Translations under genes and position numbers: made by a program
Part shown: positions 9,071-15,626 of the stretch, in pieces
How positions within the stretch are numbered: the stretch's first letter is position 1
Layout: every line of letters starts with the position of its first letter
Notes under the pieces: generated by a model
Told to the model about the DNA's origin: nothing
Databases searched by the model: none
The model's input: the letters and a program-made list of their open reading frames with translations, nothing else
NCBI RefSeq assembly: GCF_014647435.1
Contig: NZ_BMPE01000004.1
Span: 145,109 to 209,108 of the forward strand
Source of the DNA: Deinococcus radiotolerans
GTDB taxonomy: Bacteria; Deinococcota; Deinococci; Deinococcales; Deinococcaceae
DNA length: 64,000 nt
Reading direction: 5' to 3'

Positions 9071-10020
9071 CCGGCGGCGGGCCGCGCGTGGCGTTCTTCG
9101 GCTCGCCCGCGTTCGCGCTGCCGGTGCTGGACGCGATCCGCGAGCACTTCGAGGTGGTGCTGGTCGTGACGCAGCCGGACAAGCCGGTGGGGCGCGGCCT
9201 GAAGCTGACGCCGCCACCCGTCGCGGCCCGCGCGGCCGAGCTGGGCCTGCCGCTCGCGCAGCCTAAAAAACTGCGGGGGAACGCGGCGTTCGAGGTGACT
9301 CTGCGTGAGTCCGGCGCGGACGTGGCCGTCACCTGCGCGTACGGGAAGATCCTGCCCCTCAGCGTGCTGGAGGTCCCCCGCTACGGGTTCCTGAACACCC
9401 ACACCAGCCTGCTGCCCGCGTACCGGGGCTCCGCGCCGATCCAGTGGGCGCTGATCAACGGTGAGGCGGTGACGGGCACGACGATCATGCAGACCGACGA
9501 GGGCATGGACACCGGCCCGGTGCTGCTTCAGGAGGCGCTGCCGGTCGCGCCCGAGTGGACCAGCCTCAACCTGGCGGACGCCCTGAGCGCCCAGGCGTCG
9601 CGGATGATCGTGCAGGCGCTGTCCGACTTGGACGGCCTCTCCCCCACCCCGCAGGACGAGGCGCAGGCCACGCACGCGCCCATGCTCGTCAAGGAGGACG
9701 GCTTCGTCCGCTGGGGCGACACCGCCGCGCAGATCGTCAACCGCTCCCGGGGCGTGGCCGCGTGGCCGCAGACGACCGCGTTCCTGGGCGGCGCCCGCCT
9801 GAAACTCGGCGGCCTGAGCGTCACCGCCGGGTCCGGCCAGCCTGGCGAGGTGCTGGGCGTCAGCGAGGACGGCCTGACCGTCGCCGCGCGCGAGGGGGCC
9901 GTGTTGATCCGCACCGTGCAGCCCGAGGCGCGCAAAGCTCAGCCCGCGCACACCTGGGCGCAGGGGGCAGGCGTGACGCGCGGCACCCAGTTCGACCTGT
10001 GGGAACCGACCCCAAGCTGA
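9067..10020 (+). CDS. fmt: Methionyl-tRNA formyltransferase
   Basis: Fmt formylates initiator Met-tRNA using 10-formyltetrahydrofolate. The 317-aa protein shows the N-terminal FFGSPAFA strand, the catalytic region with NTHTSLLPAYRGSAPIQWAL, and a C-terminal tRNA-binding OB domain. I placed the start at TTG 9067, which overlaps the def stop as TTGA. An alternative GTG about 20 nt further in, just before AFFGSP, would give a length closer to other Fmt proteins. Confidence 0.96.
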   Translation: MTGGGPRVAFFGSPAFALPVLDAIREHFEVVLVVTQPDKPVGRGLKLTPPPVAARAAELGLPLAQPKKLRGNAAFEVTLRESGADVAVTCAYGKILPLSVLEVPRYGFLNTHTSLLPAYRGSAPIQWALINGEAVTGTTIMQTDEGMDTGPVLLQEALPVAPEWTSLNLADALSAQASRMIVQALSDLDGLSPTPQDEAQATHAPMLVKEDGFVRWGDTAAQIVNRSRGVAAWPQTTAFLGGARLKLGGLSVTAGSGQPGEVLGVSEDGLTVAAREGAVLIRTVQPEARKAQPAHTWAQGAGVTRGTQFDLWEPTPS

Positions 10021-10036
10021 GCCCGTACCCGGGGGC

Positions 10037-10651
10037 ATGAGCCTCGCCTTCCCCCTGACGCTGGAATTCAAATTCAGTCTCTTCACCGAACTGCGCGTCA
10101 CCGATGCGCGCGGGCAGCTCGTCGCGGTCGTCAAGGAGAAGACCTTCAGCGTCCGCGACGAGGTCCGCATCTACCGCGACGAGCAGAAACAGGTGCAGAC
10201 CCACCGCATGAAAGCCAAGGGCTTCCTCGCGGGCGCTCTGGACTGGAAGGCGTCGCGCCTGATTGAGCGGATGGACGGCACGCCCGTCGGGGCGCTCCAG
10301 GCGCAGGGCATGCGGACCCTGTGGGCTGCCGGTTATGACCTGCTCGGCCCGAACGGCGAGCCGCGCTTCGCCATCCGTGACGACCACCCCTGGCTGGGTC
10401 TGATCGAAGGCGCGCTGGACGCCATTCCCTTCGTCGGGGACTTCATCGCCATGGGCTTCGACTACCTCGTGAACCCCACGTACACCGTCACCGACACGGG
10501 CGGGCAGGCCGCGTACCGCGTGCATAAGAAACGCAGCTTCATGGCCCGCCGCTTCACGGTCGAGGAACTCCAGCCGCGCACCGGGCAGGACGACGAACTG
10601 GTCCTGTTAGGCCTTATCCAGCTGATCCTGCGCGAACGCGAACGCGGCTGA
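10037..10651 (+). CDS. LURP-one-like (Tubby C-like fold) protein
   Basis: This 204-aa protein has the alternating beta-strand pattern of LURP-one-related proteins. It starts FPLTLEFKFSLFTELRVTDARGQLVAVVKEK, split here by domain turns, includes RIYRDE, and ends with a strand pair around YTVTDTGGQAAYRVHKKRSF and a C-terminal hydrophobic helix. The molecular role of the family in bacteria is not established; membrane-associated phospholipid handling has been suggested for relatives. It follows fmt by 16 nt and is probably cotranscribed with it and with the 64-aa gene downstream. Confidence 0.7.
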   Translation: MSLAFPLTLEFKFSLFTELRVTDARGQLVAVVKEKTFSVRDEVRIYRDEQKQVQTHRMKAKGFLAGALDWKASRLIERMDGTPVGALQAQGMRTLWAAGYDLLGPNGEPRFAIRDDHPWLGLIEGALDAIPFVGDFIAMGFDYLVNPTYTVTDTGGQAAYRVHKKRSFMARRFTVEELQPRTGQDDELVLLGLIQLILRERERG

Positions 10652-10653
10652 GC

Positions 10654-10848
10654 ATGTACCGCGAAGACCAGCAGACCACTGAGGCGCTGCTGGCCTTCCT
10701 GAAGGCGTACCACCAGACCCTCGGGGCCGAAATTATCGGCACCCGCTGGGCTGACCTACACCCGGAAGGCCACCCACTGCCCCTCTGTCCTCTCATCCGC
10801 GCCGTCCACCAGGAAGGCGAGGCACTGGCCCGCGCGCACCTCGGCTGA
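10654..10848 (+). CDS. Small hypothetical protein
   Basis: This 64-aa reading frame begins 2 nt after the stop of the LURP-one-like gene. It is predicted to be mostly helical (TTEALLAFLKAYHQ, then PLIRAVHQEGEALARAHLG). I do not recognise a family. Tight spacing suggests translational coupling. It stops 3 nt before the convergent nth gene, so it could also be chance coding in GC-rich DNA. Confidence 0.45.
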   Translation: MYREDQQTTEALLAFLKAYHQTLGAEIIGTRWADLHPEGHPLPLCPLIRAVHQEGEALARAHLG

Positions 10849-10851
10849 GCC

Positions 10852-11577
10852 TCACCCCTTCCAGGCGGGGACGTTCTCGCCGTACTGCGCGTAGGCGTCA
10901 CAGCGGTCCCGCAGGACACACACCCCGCACTTCGGGTCGTACCAGGAGCAGACCCGCTGCCCGTGCCGCAGCAGGTTCACGTGCAGTTCGTACAGGAACG
11001 GCGGATCGGGCGGCAGCAGCTTCAGCAGCGCGCGGTGCGCGGCCTGCTCGCCCATCCTCGGAATGGCACCCACGCGGGTCGTGACGCGGTGCACGTGCGT
11101 ATCCACCGGGAACACCGGGCGGGCGTAATTGAACAGCAGCACCAGACTGGCGGTCTTGATGCCCACGCCGGGCAGGTCCGTCAGGAACTTCAGGGCGTCC
11201 TTGACCGGCAGATCGCGCAGGTGATCGAGGTCGTACCCGCCGGGCGAGTCGCGCAGCGCCACCAGGGTCGCCTGGATGCGCGGGGCCTTGCTCTCTGGGT
11301 AGTTGCTGCGCTGGATGGCGTGCGCGACCACCTCGGTCGGCGCGGCAATGATGGCGTCCCAGTCACCCAGCGTGCACAGCTCCTGGTACGCGGCCTCCTC
11401 GTCGGCGTGCGTGGTGCGCTGCGAGAGGATCGTGCTGATCAGTTCGTGCAGCGGCTCCCGGCGGGGCTTCAGGGGCCGCTCACCGTACTCGGGCCGTAGC
11501 GTGTCCTTCATCCACACGAGCAGCGCGGCCCGCTCGTCATCCGGGCGGGCCACGTTCAAAGCAGTCGGATCGGTCAC
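10852..11577 (-). CDS. nth: Endonuclease III (DNA glycosylase/AP lyase)
   Basis: Endonuclease III excises oxidised pyrimidines and cuts the abasic site. The 241-aa protein contains the helix-hairpin-helix LPGVGIKTAS with the catalytic lysine, the catalytic aspartate in FPVDTHVHRV, and a C-terminal [4Fe-4S] cluster motif C-x6-C-x2-C-x5-C (CSWYDPKCGVCVLRDRC). I selected GTG 11577 because the preceding gene stops at 11582; longer starts would read through that gene. Deinococcus species typically have several Nth paralogues, so paralogue identity is not assigned. Confidence 0.93.
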   Translation of the reverse strand: MTDPTALNVARPDDERAALLVWMKDTLRPEYGERPLKPRREPLHELISTILSQRTTHADEEAAYQELCTLGDWDAIIAAPTEVVAHAIQRSNYPESKAPRIQATLVALRDSPGGYDLDHLRDLPVKDALKFLTDLPGVGIKTASLVLLFNYARPVFPVDTHVHRVTTRVGAIPRMGEQAAHRALLKLLPPDPPFLYELHVNLLRHGQRVCSWYDPKCGVCVLRDRCDAYAQYGENVPAWKG

Positions 11578-11581
11578 GGCC

Positions 11582-11764
11582 TCAGGACTGGCCGGGCGTG
11601 CTGTCGTCCTCCACCTCGTCCCGTCCACCCTCGGCCGGCTCGGGCTTTGCCGCCGGATCAATATTCGGGTCCTTCCCACGGTCCTCAGCCGGAATGGCGT
11701 GGCTCTGCCCTTCAGCGGGGCTGGTGTTCGCAGGGTCGTATCCGGTCTTCTGCTCGTCACTCAT
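11582..11764 (-). CDS. Small acidic disordered protein upstream of nth
   Basis: This 60-aa reading frame is rich in Asp, Glu, Pro, Ala and Gly, with no hydrophobic core, so the product would be intrinsically disordered. GGAGGG lies just before the ATG and the stop is 4 nt before the nth start, indicating an operon. I recognise no family and infer no function beyond the link to nth expression. Confidence 0.55.
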   Translation of the reverse strand: MSDEQKTGYDPANTSPAEGQSHAIPAEDRGKDPNIDPAAKPEPAEGGRDEVEDDSTPGQS

Positions 11765-11972
11765 GCCCTCCAGCTTGCGCGCCCCACCGCCCCACCGCCA
11801 GAGAGTGGCGTAAAGGAACGTTCATGGCCGCCCGGGAGACCCTGGCGGGATTCCCCGCAACCCGTTCCAGCGTTCCCTGGCCATTCCTGACTGGGCCGGC
11901 ACACTCAGCTCACCTCGGACCAGTGGGTAGACCAGTGCTCCCCGGTCATCAGCAGGCACACAGGAGATCCCC

Positions 11973-12728
11973 ATGAACATCACCAACCAGACTGCCCGTT
12001 CCGTCACCGCTGCGCTGCTCGGCACCCTTCTGCTCGCCTCATGCAACACCACGCCCGTCCCACAGGACAACGCCCCCCCCCTCACCGCGCAGCTGCTGCT
12101 TCCAGAAGAACCCATCTGCGACGCGACGTCCCTGGAATGCCCGGGCACCGGCGGTGGCGGCGGACCCTCATTCACGTACTGGACGCTTGGGCAGGTCGCC
12201 ACCATTGACGCCCGCGCGGCGTACACCGTGAATCTCGCGCTGGGCAGCGTGGCGCAGTACCAGCAGGAGTACAACCAGCATCACACCGCTCAGGTCAATA
12301 CCATCAACGGGGCGCCCAAGCCCACCAACTGGGATGACATTGCCAACGCCGCCACGCCGTACGCGGGGCTGAACTGGAGTCAGGACGGCTGCTCCGCGCC
12401 CTGGTACGCGGCGCTGCTGACCTTCGGTATGACGGCCCTGTATTCACAGACCTTCGACTCTGCCTGCCGCCTGCACGACTTCGCGTACCGCAACATCGGC
12501 CGGTTCTCTAATGCCGCGCAGGTGGCGAGTGGACAGACAGCCCTGGTGGATCAGAATGCCCTGCGGGCCGAAGTTGACGCCCGATTCCGCGCGAACATGA
12601 TCGCCATCTGCGAGAAGAAGGACTGGATCATGCGTGGCACCTGCAAGAACTGGGCCAACACCTTCGCGGACGCCGTGCGCAAGCACGGGCAGTCCAGCTG
12701 GCAGATCTGGAGTTTCGACGGGCTGTAA
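11973..12728 (+). CDS. Secreted lipoprotein with prokaryotic phospholipase A2 domain
   Basis: This 251-aa protein has a lipoprotein signal with lipobox LLASC (Cys24). The mature part contains DGCSAPWYA, then a Cys-x3-His-Asp core (SACRLHDFAYRN), then two more cysteines near the end. This is the layout of prokaryotic secreted phospholipase A2 (Phospholip_A2_3 family), in which the His-Asp pair is catalytic. It would hydrolyse the sn-2 acyl chain of phospholipids outside the cytoplasmic membrane. The ATG has AGGAGA 4 nt upstream. A terminator follows directly. Confidence 0.85.
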   Translation: MNITNQTARSVTAALLGTLLLASCNTTPVPQDNAPPLTAQLLLPEEPICDATSLECPGTGGGGGPSFTYWTLGQVATIDARAAYTVNLALGSVAQYQQEYNQHHTAQVNTINGAPKPTNWDDIANAATPYAGLNWSQDGCSAPWYAALLTFGMTALYSQTFDSACRLHDFAYRNIGRFSNAAQVASGQTALVDQNALRAEVDARFRANMIAICEKKDWIMRGTCKNWANTFADAVRKHGQSSWQIWSFDGL

Positions 12729-12741
12729 CGCCCCTTCTCCG

Positions 12742-12773
12742 CGCCCCCACCGCTGCACAGGACGGTGGGGGCG
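12742..12773 (+). terminator. Terminator after the phospholipase gene
   Basis: CGCCCCCACCG pairs perfectly with CGGTGGGGGCG across a 10-nt loop, starting 14 nt after the stop codon and followed by TCCTCGTCC. It is GC-rich with a poor U tract, like most terminators in this window. Confidence 0.75.
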
Positions 12774-13267
12774 TCCTCGTCCGGACAGCGCGGCGTCCAG
12801 ACGACACATCACCACCTCACCGAGAGGGGCTCCCAAGGGTGCTCCGTCTTGTCAGGACGCTCCCCTGTGGCGTCCAACTGAGGTGGTCGCAGCGGTGGTC
12901 AGCTCTGCCGGGCGGGGCTCGCCGAGCAGAGCTGACCACCGCTGTCCCAGACTGGTGCTCGCTCTACGGGGCCGCTCAGTACGACCGTTCTGGCGCCGGG
13001 ATGCGCGGCGCGCACTCCACGGGAAAGCACCCTGTCACAGCCCCCGCCTTCCGGATGTTCGGACCCAGCCACCGGCGCCGTGTCACCACGGCGCGAGGCC
13101 ACGTGACGTTCTGCTCTGGCTGTCACAGGGCGAACCGCTGTGATAGGACGCGACCTCAGACACCTGCGGCTCTCAGGTCCCTCAGAGAGCAGCGGAGCGC
13201 AGTGCGTCCCGGGCGTAGGCGGCTTTCATTTCATCCGCATCTGGCACCCGGTGGCGAGAGGGCAAGG
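12774..13267. other. Gene-free interval with one long hairpin
   Basis: I find no convincing gene here: the open frames are GC-driven and lack start signals. The interval contains a smaller hairpin (GGACGC ... GCGTCC, near 12855) and the long hairpin at 12890-12944. TGTCACAG occurs twice (near 13033 and 13120). No transposase remnant or tRNA is visible. Confidence 0.5.
12890..12944. repeat. 19-bp perfect inverted repeat with structured loop
   Basis: The arms 12890-12908 and 12926-12944 are exact reverse complements (19 bp, beginning CAGCGGTGGTC). The 17-nt loop can fold again as GGCG ... CGCC. No T-run flanks it, so it is not a standard terminator. The 13-nt word CAGCGGTGGTCAG from its left arm also occurs at 57497-57509. 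Confidence 0.7.
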
Positions 13268-13307
13268 GCGCGCCGCCCCCCGGTACTAGGTCCGGGGGAC
13301 GGCGCGC
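13268..13307 (-). terminator. Terminator of the 707-aa lipoprotein gene
   Basis: The arms at 13268-13283 and 13292-13307 form a 16-bp stem with one mismatch around an 8-nt loop, 17 nt beyond the stop codon on the minus strand. Confidence 0.75.
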
Positions 13308-13324
13308 AGAGGAAGCCCAGGAGC

Positions 13325-15448
13325 TTACCGGATGGTGCCGTTGGCTTTGTTCACGGTGAACTGGTAGACCTCGGCGGAGTGGCAGCTGGTGCAGCCGGTG
13401 GCGGGTGGGTCGTAGACGGTGTTGCCGTTGGCCGTGACGGCCAGGTCGATGTTGCGGCGGTAGCTGCTGAACAGGCCGCTGGGGCGGTAGGCGATGCTGC
13501 TGACCTTGATGATGGTGTCGCCGACGGGGTTCAGCTGGCCGGTGATGTCCAGGGTGCCGTTGCCGCCGAGGGTGCCGATGCGGGTGCTGGCGCCGCTGTT
13601 GGGGTCGTACTTGTACACTTCGACGCTGCCCTGCACGCTCGTGAAGTTCAAGGTGACGTTGGTGTAGCCGGTGGGGTTGGTGGGACCGCCGCCGCCGGGA
13701 AGCGTGCCGTTCCAGCAGCCGATCTGGCGTTTCCAGTCCACGACGCGGGCCTGCCAGGTGCTGGAGGTGATCAGGGGGAAGGCGACGCCTGCGTCGGCGC
13801 GCACGCCGGCGTCCAGGCAGGCGCTGTAGCTGCCCCCCGTAGGGCCGTAGGTGGCGTTGGCCTGTCCCTCGGCGAAGGCGCGGGCGTGCACGAACACCTG
13901 TGGGCCGCTGGTGGAGGCGCTGTACAGGGCGAGGATGCCCTTGGCGCCGAGGTACGCGCCGACCTGCGCGCTGCCGGTCACGGTGGGGGCGGGCGGCGCG
14001 TTGAAGTTCCAGTTGCTGCTGTTGATACCGCTCCAGCCGCTGCCCTTGTTGTACTCGACGCCGTAGCGGCCGTTGAAGGACTGCGTGGCCTCGTAGCGGA
14101 GGGTCGCGGTGATCTGGCCGTTCGTGCCGACGGTAGGGACCAGGATGGGCGTGATCACGACGGGGACCGGGCCGATGAAGAAGGTGAGGGGGCTGAACAC
14201 GATCTGCCACTGCGTGAGGTCCTTGTCGATGTTCCACCCGTAGGAGCCTTTGCCTTCCAGGGTGGCGCGGGCGCTTTCGGTGAGTTCCACCCCGGCGTCG
14301 AAGCGGCGGACGCTGAACCAGCGGATGCTGGCGTTGATGAACGCGTCGGCGCGGGCGCTGAGCTGGCCGTCCAGGGTGACGTAGTTGGTGCTGGGCACGC
14401 GGCTGCGCAGGCCGCTCGCGGCGCCGTCGTCGCAGCCAAGGTCGCGGGCGGCGTGATCGTACAGGCAGAAGGGGTTGCGGCTGAAGTTGAAGAAGTTGAA
14501 GGTCTTCTGCGCGCTGAGGGTGTTCTCCTGCGCCTGGATCATGGCGCCGGATTTCTCGTAGTCGATCATGCTGGAGTCGAGTTTCACGGCGGCGTCCAGG
14601 TCGCCGTCCTGAATGACTTCCTCCAGGGTGATGTCGCCTAGGTAGACAGTGGTGGTCTCGCCGTGGTTTTCGATGGCTTTCACGCGGCCCAGCACGCCGC
14701 CGGGCGCGGCCTCGGTGGGGCGGCTGACGAGCGCGGCGCCCTCTTTCAGGTCCTTCAGGATGGGGCTGTCGCTGCGCAGGGTCAGGGTGCGGCCGTCCTC
14801 GGAGGCGTTCAGGAGGCCCAGGCGGTCCTGGGCGCCCAGGACGCGGGTGGTGTCGGGGATGACGGCGTCGAAGCGTTCGCCGTCGCTGTTCCAGGGGTTG
14901 GCGTTCTGGCCGTCCACGGCAATCCAGAAGCGCGTCTCGGGGCTCAGAGTGCCGTCAGCGGTGAAGCTCCAGCTGCCCCCGTCCGTGGAGGCCATGCGCC
15001 AGTTCGCGCCGAATTCCGTGGCGCAGAACGCGTCGGCGGTCTTGCGGGAGGTCAGGGCGGTTCCGCTGACGGGTGGGGTGGCCCTCACCTCACCGCCCGC
15101 CCAGCTGCTGGTTTCGAGGCTGGCGGTGTCCGGGGCCACGCGGTCATCCACGTTCAGGCACAGCAGGGGCAGGTCGGCGGTGGCGCTGGTGTCGCCGCGC
15201 TCGGGGTTGGTGGCGGCGTCCGCGCCGACCTGGGTGAAGTCGCCGTCCTGCTTCAGGACGCGCCAGGTGGTGCCGCGCCAGGCGTCGCTGACGTCCAGCG
15301 TGCTGATGTTCTGCACCTTCCCCTGAGCGGGGGCCAGGCCGCCGGGTTTCGTCAGGCTGGTGGGGGTGCCGGGCTGGGGCGTGCTGGGGGCGCCGCAGGA
15401 GGCGAGCAGGACGGTCAGGGACAGCAGGGACAGGGGCAGGTGTTTCAT
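13325..15448 (-). CDS. Large lipoprotein with C-terminal CxxCH motif
   Basis: This 707-aa protein starts with a lipoprotein signal (lipobox LLASC, Cys18). Around residue 140 it carries FCATEFGANWRM, a Cys-x3-FG-x2-WRM motif also found in the lipoprotein at 18425. The middle is beta-rich with few charged clusters. At residues 686-690, near the very end, there is a single CTSCH, the c-type haem attachment motif. I recognise no named family. It is transcribed divergently from the BTAD regulator gene, and its upstream region has TTCCC repeats on the matching strand. A promoter box CACACT lies at 15527-15532. The haem motif may be fortuitous. Confidence 0.75.
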   Translation of the reverse strand: MKHLPLSLLSLTVLLASCGAPSTPQPGTPTSLTKPGGLAPAQGKVQNISTLDVSDAWRGTTWRVLKQDGDFTQVGADAATNPERGDTSATADLPLLCLNVDDRVAPDTASLETSSWAGGEVRATPPVSGTALTSRKTADAFCATEFGANWRMASTDGGSWSFTADGTLSPETRFWIAVDGQNANPWNSDGERFDAVIPDTTRVLGAQDRLGLLNASEDGRTLTLRSDSPILKDLKEGAALVSRPTEAAPGGVLGRVKAIENHGETTTVYLGDITLEEVIQDGDLDAAVKLDSSMIDYEKSGAMIQAQENTLSAQKTFNFFNFSRNPFCLYDHAARDLGCDDGAASGLRSRVPSTNYVTLDGQLSARADAFINASIRWFSVRRFDAGVELTESARATLEGKGSYGWNIDKDLTQWQIVFSPLTFFIGPVPVVITPILVPTVGTNGQITATLRYEATQSFNGRYGVEYNKGSGWSGINSSNWNFNAPPAPTVTGSAQVGAYLGAKGILALYSASTSGPQVFVHARAFAEGQANATYGPTGGSYSACLDAGVRADAGVAFPLITSSTWQARVVDWKRQIGCWNGTLPGGGGPTNPTGYTNVTLNFTSVQGSVEVYKYDPNSGASTRIGTLGGNGTLDITGQLNPVGDTIIKVSSIAYRPSGLFSSYRRNIDLAVTANGNTVYDPPATGCTSCHSAEVYQFTVNKANGTIR

Positions 15449-15526
15449 GAGTCACTCCGGGGTGGGTGGGAATGCGGGGTTGTATGGGCGGTGAACCGTG
15501 GCCCGGTGGGCTGGATTCATGACCAG

Positions 15527-15617
15527 AGTGTGCGGAGGCCGCCTGGAACGCTTAGGGAAGGCGCGTGGTTCCGGCTGACGTTTCCCTGAGGATTCCCTCC
15601 GGGGGCCGCGCTACACT
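15527..15617. promoter_or_regulatory. Divergent promoters with TTCCC direct repeats
   Basis: On the plus strand TTCCCT occurs at 15582-15587 and 15593-15598 (start-to-start 11 nt), followed after 13 nt by the TACACT box (15612-15617) of the regulator gene. On the minus strand TTCCCT (15559-15554) and TTCC (15548-15545), again 11 nt apart, are followed after 12 nt by CACACT (15532-15527) for the lipoprotein gene. Direct repeats one helical turn apart just upstream of the -10 box are typical of SARP/BTAD activator sites. Confidence 0.6.
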
Positions 15618-15626
15618 GGGGCATCC

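Noticed and set aside
12839..14641. A 600-codon plus-strand frame rich in Gly and Ala
   Set aside because: It lies antisense to the lipoprotein gene with its clear signal peptide, has no start signals and shows the composition of a GC-driven shadow frame.
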